A DNA stretch of 64,000 nt from Bacillota bacterium (GTDB lineage Bacteria; Bacillota; Clostridia; Lachnospirales; Lachnospiraceae): positions 92,561 through 156,560 of the forward strand of contig JAEWCQ010000002.1 in the NCBI GenBank assembly GCA_023390555.1, read 5' to 3'. Positions 25,725-34,630 of this stretch are shown here, in pieces. The position numbers and the translations under genes were made by a program. The notes beneath the pieces were generated by a model that was not told the DNA's origin, did no database searches, and saw only the letters and a program-made list of their open reading frames with translations. Position 1 is the first letter of the stretch, and the number at the start of each line of letters is the position of its first letter.

Positions 25725-26692
25725 ATATGATAAAAAATGACTGGAGCCGGATCAAGGTACAGAAAATGTATCTGATGGTCTCCCTGGGACTCACGGTTTT
25801 TTCCGTGATACTTGCCATTGTACTGACTAGTAAATTACAGCCGAAGGTCAACCTGGCGGTGGTCAAAACGGCACCGGAGATCGCAGAAAGCAGTATGCTG
25901 CAGGTGACGTATCTGAACGAACAGCCACCGGAATCAGAATTGATTCAGAACCGTTATGACGCTGTTGTGAGTTTTTCCAAAGACGGTACGTATCAGATCC
26001 AGACGATAAAAGGAAATGACTGGAAAGAAAAGCTGTCTGCGGTGCTGGACGGAAAACGTGTTTCCATCTCGGACAGTGGGGATATACGCAAAATCGGAAC
26101 CAATATCATTGGCTATATGCTGATGTTTCTGCTGATGCAGGGCGTACTGTATGCGAGACTGTTTGCGGAAGATAAGGAAAAGCATCTTCTGGAACGAATC
26201 GCAGTTTCTCCGATTGCGTTTTGGAGGTATCTGGGTGGCCATATGGCATTTTTGTGGATTCTGATCACGCTTCCCTCGTTTCTGGTCATAGTTGCGGCTG
26301 ATGCCGCGGGAGTTGCCATTGGCTTTCAGCTATGGCAGTATGTGCTGATTCTCGCACTGCTCGGCCTGCTTTCCACGGCCTTCGCCATGTTTAACAATTC
26401 CTTTTTCTGTGTGTCCGATACCGCAAATATGGTTGGCAGCTGTATCATTGTTCTGACTTCCGTACTGGGGGGATCCTTCTACGAAATGGGAAATGACAAT
26501 TCCCTGTTCGGCAGAATGATCTATCTGCTGCCGCAGAAAAATCTGATGCATTTTGTGGATGGATGGGAAAAGCAGAATGTGAATCAAAGCGATGTACTCG
26601 GTTTGATTTATGTTATAATAGGTGCAGCTATATTCGTTGCCATCGCGGTCCAAAAGACCAGAAGAGATTATATTTATCACAGGAGCAGGTAG
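25718..26692 (+). CDS. ABC-2 type permease, second subunit
   Basis: The 324-residue protein has one N-terminal membrane helix (about 17-38), a soluble extracytoplasmic region (about 40-135) and five or six C-terminal helices (about 140-315), the DUF/ABC2_membrane_3 arrangement. It pairs with the preceding permease. The start overlaps the previous gene by seven bases, with AAGGAGG inside that gene, so translation is coupled. The last bases run directly into the MalT-like regulator. Confidence 0.86.
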   Translation: MLNMIKNDWSRIKVQKMYLMVSLGLTVFSVILAIVLTSKLQPKVNLAVVKTAPEIAESSMLQVTYLNEQPPESELIQNRYDAVVSFSKDGTYQIQTIKGNDWKEKLSAVLDGKRVSISDSGDIRKIGTNIIGYMLMFLLMQGVLYARLFAEDKEKHLLERIAVSPIAFWRYLGGHMAFLWILITLPSFLVIVAADAAGVAIGFQLWQYVLILALLGLLSTAFAMFNNSFFCVSDTANMVGSCIIVLTSVLGGSFYEMGNDNSLFGRMIYLLPQKNLMHFVDGWEKQNVNQSDVLGLIYVIIGAAIFVAIAVQKTRRDYIYHRSR

Positions 26693-26693
26693 T

Positions 26694-29297
26694 ATGAAAG
26701 AAGAACGTTATCCGGTTTTATCCGCAAAATATAAGATCCCTTCCCCCAGAGAGCGTTCTATTCTCAGGGAGGATCTGATGAAAAGACTCAGGCAGATTCC
26801 GGAAAACAGCGTAACCGTCCTAAAGGCCGGCGCGGGCAGCGGAAAGACGACACTTCTTTCCCTGTATGTCCGCGAACGGGATCTGGGCAATATTCGATGG
26901 ATTACGATGGATCAGGGCATGAATCAGGTATTTGTGTTCTGGAATTATATCATGCAGGCACTGAGTGCCTTTTTGAAAGATGGAGAGGACAGCCTGCGAA
27001 AGTGCTTCGAGGGGAATGTGCAGCGGGAAATGCTGACACAGATTCTTGCAATCTTTGCAGAGCGGCTTAAGGATAGTTCGGAAATCATCCTTGTGCTCGA
27101 TGACTTTCAGTACATTGGAGATCAATTTCTGCTGGAAACACTGGATCAGTTTCTTCGTATCATGCCGGATAATCTGCACCTCGTGATACTTTCGCGGGAA
27201 ATGCCGGGAATTTATATGGGGAGCCTGTATATGGAAGGCAGGCTGCTGCTGATTGACGAGGAAAGTATGCGTCTCACCGGAGAAGAGTGCAGGCAGTTTC
27301 TTTCGTACACACTGGGGCTTTCTCTGGGAGAGGAGCAGTTGAAAACGATCGTAGCGGGTGCAAACGGCTGGATTGGAGGTGCACAGCTGATGGCAATTGC
27401 GGCACGCATACAGCCGAGCAGCGGTGCTGTCTATGCATCTGCGGATAAACAGGTTATTTATGGTTATATCGAGAAAGAAATCTTTTCTTCTCTCTCAGAG
27501 GAGGAAAAACAGTTTTTGAAGAAAACTGCATTACTGAACTATTTTAATGAGGAGATCTGCAGGGCGTATATTCCCGAAGCTCATTTTGAACATATGATGC
27601 AGGCGATTCTGGAAAAGAATCTGTTTGTCATACAGGTAGACCGGGAACAGAAGGAATACCGGTATCATGCGATACTGCGGGACTTTTTGCTTCATGTCAT
27701 GGAAGCGCATCCAAAACAGAAGCGGGAGCTTTGTATTCATGCCGCACAGGTGTTTTACGAAAGGCAGGATTACGATGAATGCGTGCGTCTGCTTTTTGAA
27801 TGCAAAGCATATGAGCCGCTGATGGAGAAACTTCTTGTGATGCCGCAGAATGCCATAACGTTCAGCTATATGATGGAGATTCCGAAAGAACAGATTACAA
27901 AAAATGTCAATTTTGCATACCAGTATTTCTTCTGTTATTATGCGGCACTGGAAATGAAGCAATGCAATCAGATTTATCAGTATATCCGGGAAAACCTTGG
28001 GGAGGATGAGACATTTGGAGCGTTTCACCATGCCAATCTCTTTTTTGATATCAACTGGGAGTTCCGTGATATTCCGATTATGACACTGGAACAGATCGAA
28101 CAGCTTTCTTTAAACGCCGTGACAAAGGCTTATCTTTTGATTAAAGAAGCATATTTCCTCTTTCTTGCGGATCTGGTCCCGGATGCAATGGAGTATCTGA
28201 ACCGTGCCGAGCTGATTTATACGCAGACCCGGAATGTTTACATTGAAAGCTTTGTTCTGGCAGTGAAAACGCAGATTTTGGAAGCGTACGGAGAACTGAA
28301 GCAGGCCCTGTATCTGTATGAACGGATGAAATCCATGATGGAGGAAGTTCCGACAATGCAGGCTTCTTACTACATCGGAATTGCGGGTCTGCATCTGAAA
28401 CAGAAACGTCTGAAAGAGGCCGAAACGGAATTGAAGCTTGCAAAGGACGTCATGGAACAGGGCGTGGAGACGATCAATAGTGCCTATCTGTACACAATTG
28501 CAGAGTGGTATTATGTGTCGGGTCAGCCGGAAAAGACGGAAGAAATCATAAGGTCGTTAGCACAGGAGAAAATCTATCAAAGTGTGTTTTTTTCTGCACG
28601 GCTGCTGCTCTATCCCGTCTACCGGGGGAACGATCAAAAACTGTCGGAAAGCTTTCTGTCGAACTATGAGACGGCAGAGGAAAACATGAAAAACATGGAT
28701 ACGGATTTGCTGTATGCCGGAATCCTTTATGAGAATGTGGACAGAACAAGAGCGCTGAAGCAGATTGATCAACTCGTTGCAAGGGCGCGTAAGGTAAAAA
28801 ATAAACTAAAAATTATAGAAGGAACATTGATGAAAGCACATTTTCTATTTGCAGAAAATCCGGATGACCGGAGGGTTCTCAATCTGCTGGTGGAGGCGGT
28901 AACCTATGCATATCCGGAGCAGATCGTACTTCCGTTCTGGTTTGAGAAGGAACACCTGAGCGGGATTTTGCAGAGGAAGGAAGCGGAACTGGAGCAGCTG
29001 CTGGAAGAGAGAGAATGGAACTTTTTGTATGCTGCCCTGACGGAAGAGGAGCAGGAATCCGGAACCGGAGCGTCAGACAGAACCGGAGCGTCAGATGGAA
29101 CCGAGATTCTGACAGAACGGGAATGGGAAGTACTTCAGGAAATTGAAAAGGGATATTCCAACCGGCTGATTGCAGAGCATCTCTGTATTTCCGTCGCAAC
29201 CGTAAAGACACATTTAATTAATATCTATGGGAAGCTTGGCGTGAATAACCGGATGGCTGCAGTGAACCGGATGAAACAGGGGAAGCCTTACGCCTGA
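26694..29297 (+). CDS. MalT-like LuxR-type regulator with STAND ATPase domain
   Basis: The product is 867 residues from ATG 26694, which follows AGGAGCAGG and the permease stop by one base. It has a STAND-type NTPase (Walker A LKAGAGSGKTTLLSLY about 42-57; Walker B IILVLDDFQYIG), a winged segment, a long TPR-like helical region (about 380-770) and a LuxR HTH (LTEREWEVLQEIEKGYSNRLIAEHLCISVATVKTHLINIYGKLGV). MalT-type proteins are ligand-activated activators. The 1-base gap to the exporter operon suggests that it is co-transcribed and may regulate it. A Thr/Gly/Ala/Ser-rich spacer with a short internal repeat (GASDRTGASDGT) precedes the HTH. Confidence 0.9.
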   Translation: MKEERYPVLSAKYKIPSPRERSILREDLMKRLRQIPENSVTVLKAGAGSGKTTLLSLYVRERDLGNIRWITMDQGMNQVFVFWNYIMQALSAFLKDGEDSLRKCFEGNVQREMLTQILAIFAERLKDSSEIILVLDDFQYIGDQFLLETLDQFLRIMPDNLHLVILSREMPGIYMGSLYMEGRLLLIDEESMRLTGEECRQFLSYTLGLSLGEEQLKTIVAGANGWIGGAQLMAIAARIQPSSGAVYASADKQVIYGYIEKEIFSSLSEEEKQFLKKTALLNYFNEEICRAYIPEAHFEHMMQAILEKNLFVIQVDREQKEYRYHAILRDFLLHVMEAHPKQKRELCIHAAQVFYERQDYDECVRLLFECKAYEPLMEKLLVMPQNAITFSYMMEIPKEQITKNVNFAYQYFFCYYAALEMKQCNQIYQYIRENLGEDETFGAFHHANLFFDINWEFRDIPIMTLEQIEQLSLNAVTKAYLLIKEAYFLFLADLVPDAMEYLNRAELIYTQTRNVYIESFVLAVKTQILEAYGELKQALYLYERMKSMMEEVPTMQASYYIGIAGLHLKQKRLKEAETELKLAKDVMEQGVETINSAYLYTIAEWYYVSGQPEKTEEIIRSLAQEKIYQSVFFSARLLLYPVYRGNDQKLSESFLSNYETAEENMKNMDTDLLYAGILYENVDRTRALKQIDQLVARARKVKNKLKIIEGTLMKAHFLFAENPDDRRVLNLLVEAVTYAYPEQIVLPFWFEKEHLSGILQRKEAELEQLLEEREWNFLYAALTEEEQESGTGASDRTGASDGTEILTEREWEVLQEIEKGYSNRLIAEHLCISVATVKTHLINIYGKLGVNNRMAAVNRMKQGKPYA

Positions 29298-29304
29298 GGC
29301 GTAA
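29288..29304. other. short perfect inverted repeat between convergent genes
   Basis: TTACGCC-TGA-GGCGTAA spans the stop codon of the MalT-like gene. It has no T run on either side, so terminator function is doubtful. Confidence 0.35.
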
Positions 29305-29308
29305 AACC

Positions 29309-30241
29309 TCATTTCAGTTTTTCGTAGAGAGCAGTTGTCAGGGGAAGCTCGATCCCCATTTTCTCAGCCTCTTTTACAAGGTATCCGCTGAAGGTCTCCA
29401 ATTCCGTTTTCCTGCCGGAATGATAGTCACGCTGGAGAGAACTGGTGGCATCTTCTTCCAATTCCAGGTAAAAGCGGCGCAAAATGGCAGAAATATCTGC
29501 ATCTGTCACATGTACACCCTTGGAAAGTGCCATTTGATAGGCTTCTTTTACAAGGGTTTCATATTCTGCAGATTTCTTTTGATCGATGCGCAGCATTCCG
29601 ATCGGCTCGTTATAATAAGTCGTGAGGACATTGTAAGCGCAGTTTAAAATAAATTTTTTCCAGATTTCTGCTTCGATATCATCTGAGGACACACAGTCGA
29701 TACCGGCTTCAAAAAGCAGCTTCTGCACACGGTTTAGTGCATCCTGCTCTTTGGAATCCGCATGCATGATGCCGATGCGAATCTGTGCGAATTTGCCTTC
29801 CTGTACAACGGATGCATCGGGAAGTGTATAGGATACAATATAGATCAGGGAGTCTACGACGGTTCCGACTGAAAAGCGGCTGCGGATACGAGAGCCAGGG
29901 TCCACGCCGTTCATGACCGGAACGATGACCGTATGTTCATCGATATACGGAGACATTTCCTCCAAAGCATCCGGCAGAGAGTAGTTTTTCACACAGACAA
30001 ACACATAGTCCTGTGTTGGCAGGGTACTGCCCGGTTCTGCGACTGCAAATGGATTTGCACGGATTTCGCCCTTGTAATCACTGTGAAGCACCAACCCGTT
30101 TTCCACGATGGCTTCTTTTCGCTTCCCACGGGCGATGACGGTGACGCCCGGATAGCGGCTGGCCAGCATCGCGGCTACATATCCACCGACACCGCCGATG
30201 CCGACGACTGTGATGCGCGGATGATATTTTGTATCTTTCAT
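29309..30241 (-). CDS. ketopantoate reductase family protein
   Basis: The 310-residue protein has an N-terminal Rossmann domain with VVGIGGVGGYVAAMLA (NADPH loop), then VFVCVKNYSLPDALEEM, PVMNGVDPGSRI, and the catalytic Lys in EIWKKFILNCAYNVL, followed by the all-helical C-terminal domain. That is the PanE/ApbA layout (ketopantoate to pantoate with NADPH, coenzyme A synthesis). Clostridia often have several such paralogues, so the true substrate may be another 2-oxo acid and no symbol is given. It is convergent with the MalT-like gene and divergent from the LacI gene. Confidence 0.85.
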   Translation of the reverse strand: MKDTKYHPRITVVGIGGVGGYVAAMLASRYPGVTVIARGKRKEAIVENGLVLHSDYKGEIRANPFAVAEPGSTLPTQDYVFVCVKNYSLPDALEEMSPYIDEHTVIVPVMNGVDPGSRIRSRFSVGTVVDSLIYIVSYTLPDASVVQEGKFAQIRIGIMHADSKEQDALNRVQKLLFEAGIDCVSSDDIEAEIWKKFILNCAYNVLTTYYNEPIGMLRIDQKKSAEYETLVKEAYQMALSKGVHVTDADISAILRRFYLELEEDATSSLQRDYHSGRKTELETFSGYLVKEAEKMGIELPLTTALYEKLK

Positions 30242-30320
30242 AAAGTGTTACCTCCGTTTCATTTCTGATTGTTTCTATCATAATCCAAATTCCAAAATCA
30301 TTCAATCCAAAGAAATCCGG

Positions 30321-30349
30321 TTGTTTCCGAAAAGAATCCGCGGTATGAT
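30321..30349 (+). promoter_or_regulatory. promoter of the LacI-type regulator gene
   Basis: TTGTTT (30321-30326), 17-base spacer, TATGAT (30344-30349), about 50 bases before the start codon. Confidence 0.55.
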
Positions 30350-30400
30350 AATAGGTAGTTAAAACGGCAGTTTCAGTTTGCATGTATAAAGGAGAGAGGT

Positions 30401-31435
30401 ATGATTACAATAAAAGAAATGGCTGAGATTGCAGGAGTCAGTCCGACTACGGTCGCCAATGTTCTACATGGAAGGACGAAGAAAGTATCCAAAGAGACAA
30501 TGGAAAAGGTCCAGAAAGTGATTGAGCAGTCCAATTATGTGTTGAATATGGGAGCTCGTATGCTTGGCAATTACGGCTCTAAGATCATTGCAGTCATTTT
30601 GAGTTACGGAAACCGGGGCAGAGCGAATCTGATGCAGGATCCGTTTGCAGGTTCCGTGATCGGGGCGATTGAACAGGAAGTAAGCAGGAACGGATATTTT
30701 ATGATGCTCTATACCAATCCAGATGTGGAAGAATGTCTTCATATGGCAATGGCATGGAACATTGAGGGATTGATTCTTCTGGGAATTCAAAGAGAGGAAT
30801 ACTATCGGTTCCGTTCCAGACTGGATATTCCGATCGTCACGATTGACACATATTTTGAAAAAGAAGACCGGGAATATATCAATGTCGGTCTGCAGGATTA
30901 TGAGGGCGGGTATCAGATGACAGAATATCTGATTGAACAGGGGCACCGGGATATTGCGTTCTTCAGTCAGGTACCCTATGATGGCAAAATAGATGATACA
31001 CGGTATGTCGGTCATTGCGATGCACTCAGGAAGCACTGCATTCCGGTCAGGCCGGATGCGCATCTGTACCTGCAGACGGAAAGCAGGCTGCGGGAGAACA
31101 CATTGGCTGAATTTGCCCAGAATCAGTTTGGCAAAAACACCGCATTGTTTTTTTCGGCTGATTACCTTGCGATAGAGGCCATGAATATCTTTTTTGATCT
31201 CGGTTACCGGATACCGGAGGATATTTCGGTCGTCGGCTTCGATAACATCCCGGCATCCATGCAGTGCCGGCCGGAATTGACCACGATTCAGCAGGATATA
31301 TATGAAAAAGGAAGAAAAAGTGTGGAGCAGGTTTTAGAAATAATCCGCCGGAAACAGAAAATGGCTGCCGCGAATTTCCAGCTGCCAGTGCAGCTGGTGA
31401 TTCGCGGTACCGTAAAAAACAGGACAAATCATTAA
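30401..31435 (+). CDS. LacI family transcriptional regulator
   Basis: The 344-residue repressor has the LacI headpiece ITIKEMAEIAGVSPTTVANVLHGRTKKVSKETMEKVQ and hinge, then the periplasmic-binding-protein-like sensor domain (about 60-335) with VVGFDNIPASMQCRPELTTIQQD. The DNA-recognition helix SPTTVANVL differs from the usual VSRVLN form. It is convergent with the neighbouring GH13 glucosidase gene, overlapping by four bases at the stops. The perfect palindrome at 33173-33192 upstream of that glucosidase is a good candidate operator. Confidence 0.92.
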   Translation: MITIKEMAEIAGVSPTTVANVLHGRTKKVSKETMEKVQKVIEQSNYVLNMGARMLGNYGSKIIAVILSYGNRGRANLMQDPFAGSVIGAIEQEVSRNGYFMMLYTNPDVEECLHMAMAWNIEGLILLGIQREEYYRFRSRLDIPIVTIDTYFEKEDREYINVGLQDYEGGYQMTEYLIEQGHRDIAFFSQVPYDGKIDDTRYVGHCDALRKHCIPVRPDAHLYLQTESRLRENTLAEFAQNQFGKNTALFFSADYLAIEAMNIFFDLGYRIPEDISVVGFDNIPASMQCRPELTTIQQDIYEKGRKSVEQVLEIIRRKQKMAAANFQLPVQLVIRGTVKNRTNH

Positions 31436-33108
31436 AATTCCAGAATGACAGCTTCATACCCACGCAGAGAGAGTTCCGTGCCATTGGAAAGAAGGGCTTT
31501 GCCGCAGTTGCTTAAAACAACTTTTTTGCACTCCTGCGGGAGTGTGATGGTGCGGGGTTCTTTCCGATAGTTTGCGGCGATAAACAGTGTTTTTTCTTTT
31601 CCATACCGGTAAAATGCCATGAGCCTTGTTTCCTGCTCCGCAAACGGATTCAGACTTCCGTATACAATTGCATCCGTATATTCGGAATCCTTGCGCAGTG
31701 CAATCAATCTGCGGTAATAGGTGTATAAAGAGTCTTTCCGGTCTGTCTGGTCGTCGGCATTGATGCGGGTATAATTCGGATTGACCCGAAGCCATGGAGT
31801 TCCGGAGGAAAAACCAGCATTTTTTCCCGCGGTCCATTGAAACGGAGTACGGCAGTTATCGCGGCTGAAGAAGGAGACCGCCTTGAGTGCCGCTTCGGGA
31901 GAAAGACCGGCATCCAGAGCTACCTGATATTCATCCAGCGTGGAAATATCATTGATTTCGTGGATCGAGTCAAAGTCCATATTTTCCATACCGATTTCCT
32001 GACCCTGATAAAGGAACGGAATTCCGCGCAGCATCAGCTGAATCGTGGCCAGCATCTTTTTACTGGTTTCGTCTGCCTCTCCCTCCGGAATATAACGGCT
32101 GACACCGCGGGGTTCGTCATGATTTTCAATGATGTTGGAAATAAAACCGGTGTTTCCGGTGATTTTCTGTGTTTCAAAGCAGCAGTCCCGGTATTCGTCC
32201 GGTGTGATATGGGCAGAATCATACCAACCCTTTTCACTGGCACCAAAAATCGTTTCCCGGAAATCGAATTTGGTGGAAAAGTATCCGTTTTCACCGATAA
32301 AAGCAGGTAATTCTTCTTCTTTTTCGTTAAATACCTCGCCTGCGGTGAATGCATCGTATCGTGCGAAGGTGCGGTCACGCAGTTCGGTCAGAAAATCACC
32401 GATACCGGTGGTATCTGCCAGCATCTTCCGTGGTGAAACAAGTCCGTCATCACGGTCGGCCGGGTAATTGTGCGCTGCAAACGGAAGCGCTTTTTTAATA
32501 TTCATGATGGCATCGATCCGAAAACCGGCAAGACCCTTATCGAGCCACCAGTTGATCATCCGGTAGATCTCTTCGCGTACGTTCGGGTTCTCCCAGTTCA
32601 GATCCGGCTGTTTTTTGTGGAACATATGAAGATAATAGTAGTCCGTACCTGGAATCGGTTCCCAGACACTGCCGCCAAAATAAGATCTCCAGTTATTCGG
32701 AGCATGTCCGTCAATGCCTTTTTCCATATAGAAATAGTTTCCGTATTCACCGTCTGGATTCTGCAGGGCTTTCTGGAACCATGCGTGTTCATCCGAACAG
32801 TGATTCACAACGAGATCCATTAAAATATACATATCCCGTTTTCTGGCCTCTGCGATCAGTTCTTCCATATCCTGCATGGTTCCAAAACGCGGATCAATGT
32901 TATAATAATCAGAGATATCATACCCCTGATCTGCCAGCGGGGAACAATAACAGGGAGAAAGCCAGATAATATCAATACCCAGAGTTTTCAGGTAATCCAG
33001 CTTCCGGATAATTCCTCTTAAATCACCGATTCCATTTCCAGTTGTGTCATAGAAACTTTTTGGATAAATCTGATAAGCGACCTTATCATGCCACCATTTT
33101 TTTTGCAT
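31432..33108 (-). CDS. GH13 alpha-glucosidase (oligo-1,6-glucosidase type)
   Basis: The 558-residue cytoplasmic enzyme opens WWHDKVAYQIYPKSFYDTTGNGIGDLRGI and has all four GH13 regions: DLVVNHCSDEH, GFRIDAIMN (nucleophile Asp), TAGEVFN (acid/base Glu) and NHDEPRGVSRY (stabiliser Asp). This pattern fits oligo-1,6-glucosidase or trehalose-6-phosphate hydrolase relatives acting on short alpha-glucosides. The start at 33108 has AGGAGG seven bases upstream; longer in-frame starts overlap the operator. It is paired with a LacI regulator and a divergent HAD hydrolase. Confidence 0.93.
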   Translation of the reverse strand: MQKKWWHDKVAYQIYPKSFYDTTGNGIGDLRGIIRKLDYLKTLGIDIIWLSPCYCSPLADQGYDISDYYNIDPRFGTMQDMEELIAEARKRDMYILMDLVVNHCSDEHAWFQKALQNPDGEYGNYFYMEKGIDGHAPNNWRSYFGGSVWEPIPGTDYYYLHMFHKKQPDLNWENPNVREEIYRMINWWLDKGLAGFRIDAIMNIKKALPFAAHNYPADRDDGLVSPRKMLADTTGIGDFLTELRDRTFARYDAFTAGEVFNEKEEELPAFIGENGYFSTKFDFRETIFGASEKGWYDSAHITPDEYRDCCFETQKITGNTGFISNIIENHDEPRGVSRYIPEGEADETSKKMLATIQLMLRGIPFLYQGQEIGMENMDFDSIHEINDISTLDEYQVALDAGLSPEAALKAVSFFSRDNCRTPFQWTAGKNAGFSSGTPWLRVNPNYTRINADDQTDRKDSLYTYYRRLIALRKDSEYTDAIVYGSLNPFAEQETRLMAFYRYGKEKTLFIAANYRKEPRTITLPQECKKVVLSNCGKALLSNGTELSLRGYEAVILEF

Positions 33109-33172
33109 AAGCATTCCTCCTGATGTTTGTTGTCGATAAGTTAAAGCTATCATGAAAAGCTGGTATTCACAA

Positions 33173-33192
33173 TAGGTGTTTCGAAACACCTA
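33173..33192. promoter_or_regulatory. perfect 20-bp palindrome, likely LacI-type operator
   Basis: TAGGTGTTTCGAAACACCTA is a perfect palindrome with a central CG, the typical shape of LacI-family operators. It lies between the divergent glucosidase and HAD genes, 10 bases upstream of the HAD promoter and next to a weak TTGTGA-17-TAGCTT promoter for the glucosidase. Confidence 0.75.
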
Positions 33193-33201
33193 AAATAATG
33201 A

Positions 33202-33230
33202 TTGCCCGACGGAACATGTTTTTATATAAT
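33202..33230 (+). promoter_or_regulatory. promoter of the HAD hydrolase gene
   Basis: TTGCCC (33202-33207), 17-base spacer, TATAAT (33225-33230), about 20 bases before the ribosome binding site. Confidence 0.65.
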
Positions 33231-33252
33231 AAAAAGGAGAAAAGGAGTATTT

Positions 33253-34041
33253 ATGTCGAAAATAAAATTAATTGCCAGTGATTTAGACGGAACTTTATTA
33301 TTAAACGGTGCCACAAAATGCAGTGATGCATTATTTCCAATGATCACGGAGTTTTCCCGGAAAGGGGGCTACTTTGTTGCGGCGAGCGGCAGACAGTATC
33401 CGAATCTGCAGCGTCTCTTCAAGCCGGTCAATGACGAAGTCATGTATCTGTGTGAGAATGGCGCACTTGTGATGCATCTGGATCAGGTTCTTGTGAAAAA
33501 TGAATTTGAGGATTCGCTGGCGCTTGAAATCTGTCATGCAGTCCATCAGCATCCGGACTGTGAAGTGCTGATTTCAGGAGAGCGCACCAGCTATGTGATT
33601 CCGAAGGATGAATCGTTTGTGACTTATCTCAGGGATGTAGTCGGCAATAACATTACGATAATTGACAGCCCGGAGCGGATTACGGAACCGATCATGAAAG
33701 TCTCTTATTATGCTGCTGCAGAAAAGCGGGATATCTGCAAGGCAGAGTTTGAAAAACTCTTTCCCGGAAGCTGCCTGATCGTAACTTCAGGAAATGAATG
33801 GGTGGACTTTGCACCGCTTGGAACAAGTAAGGGAAGTGCTTTGAAAAATATCGGTGAACAGCTTGGTATCCGTCCCGAAGAAATGGCAGCCTTTGGAGAC
33901 AACGAGAATGACCGGGCGATGCTGGAATACGTCGGACATCCCTATCTGATGGAAAACTGCAATCCGAGCATGCGTGACGTGCAGGCGGCGCGTTGCAGCA
34001 GAGTGGAGGATGAGCTAAGGCAGATTCTCGACAGCCTGTAA
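33253..34041 (+). CDS. Cof-type HAD-IIB family phosphatase
   Basis: The 262-residue phosphatase has motif I LIASDLDGTLL with the nucleophile Asp, motif II ASGRQYPNLQ, motif III with catalytic Lys in LGTSKGSALKNIGEQLG and motif IV FGDNENDRAMLE. It belongs to the Cof/YidA-like cytoplasmic sugar-phosphate phosphatases. The start at 33253 has AAAAGGAG seven bases upstream. It is divergent from the glucosidase and shares the palindromic operator region, so a sugar-phosphate clean-up role is plausible but unproven. Confidence 0.92.
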   Translation: MSKIKLIASDLDGTLLLNGATKCSDALFPMITEFSRKGGYFVAASGRQYPNLQRLFKPVNDEVMYLCENGALVMHLDQVLVKNEFEDSLALEICHAVHQHPDCEVLISGERTSYVIPKDESFVTYLRDVVGNNITIIDSPERITEPIMKVSYYAAAEKRDICKAEFEKLFPGSCLIVTSGNEWVDFAPLGTSKGSALKNIGEQLGIRPEEMAAFGDNENDRAMLEYVGHPYLMENCNPSMRDVQAARCSRVEDELRQILDSL

Positions 34042-34128
34042 ACGAATTGAGTTTAAAAGGATTGGAAAATCGCTGGATTTTCGCATAAAAATAATACCAT
34101 CTGCAAATGCTGTTACTGAGGTGATGAC

Positions 34129-34275
34129 ATGGATCAAAAGCAGCGTGAGATGCAGAATGAGCAGAAGAGCAGGAATGAATTCAATGCTACTACACACAAG
34201 ATGAAGCCGGAAAACCAGAACCAGCAGCATAATGTGCGGGAAGAGGGAATTCATCCGATCAATCAGAAACGTTAA
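34129..34275 (+). CDS. small hydrophilic protein, 48 residues
   Basis: The ATG at 34129 follows a good ribosome binding site (GAGGTGATGAC) and the frame runs 48 codons to TAA, then a strong terminator. The product is almost entirely polar, rich in Gln, Asn, Glu, Lys and Arg (MDQKQREMQNEQKSRNEFNA), ending GIHPINQKR, with no signal peptide or membrane segment. Composition is reminiscent of small spore or stress proteins but it matches no family I know. It may be translated downstream of the HAD gene, 87 bases away. Confidence 0.65.
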   Translation: MDQKQREMQNEQKSRNEFNATTHKMKPENQNQQHNVREEGIHPINQKR

Positions 34276-34285
34276 GGAAAATGTG

Positions 34286-34324
34286 AAAGGAAATGTCGGT
34301 CTGTGGCTGTCATTTCCTTTTTTT
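34286..34324 (+). terminator. terminator after the 48-residue gene
   Basis: AAAGGAAATG (34286-34295) pairs perfectly with CATTTCCTTT (34311-34320), 15-base loop, followed by TTTT. Confidence 0.85.
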
Positions 34325-34325
34325 A

Positions 34326-34473
34326 TTCTATAGGAAAGACCTAGATAGATTAATGTGGGAAAGATATGACTTTCCTATAGAATAACATTTCGTTGCACAG
34401 CTTCGCGCGCAGAACAAAAGTTGAACTTTCTAAGAAGTAGAATGCGAGAGTGCACGAAGTACACTTTTGTTCT
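34326..34473 (+). repeat. dispersed intergenic repeat, long copy B (two hairpin modules)
   Basis: Module 1 has 12-base inverted ends TTCTATAGGAAA (34326-34337) and TTTCCTATAGAA (34371-34382). Module 2 has 10-base inverted ends AGAACAAAAG (34411-34420) and CTTTTGTTCT (34464-34473), with GCACAGCTTCGC just before it. A second copy of the same two-module unit lies at 36895-37042. It starts right behind a terminator and could be a non-coding RNA, a MITE-like element or a structured spacer. Confidence 0.75.
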
Positions 34474-34477
34474 TTCA

Positions 34478-34512
34478 GTAGGAAACACCTTGTTACATGA
34501 ATGTAGGAAACA
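34478..34512 (+). repeat. dispersed intergenic repeat, short copy C
   Basis: AGTAGGAAACACCTTGTTAC then ATGAATGTAGGAAAC repeats the left module of copy B only 5 bases after that element, and resembles copy A at 7054. The rest of the stretch to 34544 shows nothing else clear. Confidence 0.55.
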
Positions 34513-34544
34513 TCTGGATTCTTAACAATCTGATTCGATTTTTG

Positions 34545-34573
34545 TTGACAACTGAAAATAAGTTGTGTACAAT
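34545..34573 (+). promoter_or_regulatory. promoter of the glutathione peroxidase genes
   Basis: TTGACA (34545-34550), 17-base spacer, TACAAT (34568-34573). The -10 is itself part of a TACAATTGAAAT half-site resembling the OhrR box found just downstream. Confidence 0.75.
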
Positions 34574-34591
34574 TGAAATATGAAATGAAGA

Positions 34592-34615
34592 ACAATTAAA
34601 TTATATACAATTTAA
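34592..34615. promoter_or_regulatory. OhrR-type operator before the peroxidase genes
   Basis: ACAATTAAATTATATACAAT continued by TTAA closely follows the tandem inverted-repeat operator TACAATTAAATTGTA known for Bacillus subtilis OhrR. It lies between the promoter and the ribosome binding site, where a bound repressor would block transcription. The OhrR-like gene is 1.2 kb downstream. Confidence 0.7.
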
Positions 34616-34630
34616 AAAGGAGCGTAAAAG

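Noticed and set aside
29288..29304. Terminator between the MalT-like and ketopantoate reductase genes
   Set aside because: The inverted repeat is only seven bases and has no T run on either strand.
33109..33189. Longer GH13 start upstream of 33108
   Set aside because: It would lie across the palindromic operator and the ribosome binding site AGGAGG used by 33108.
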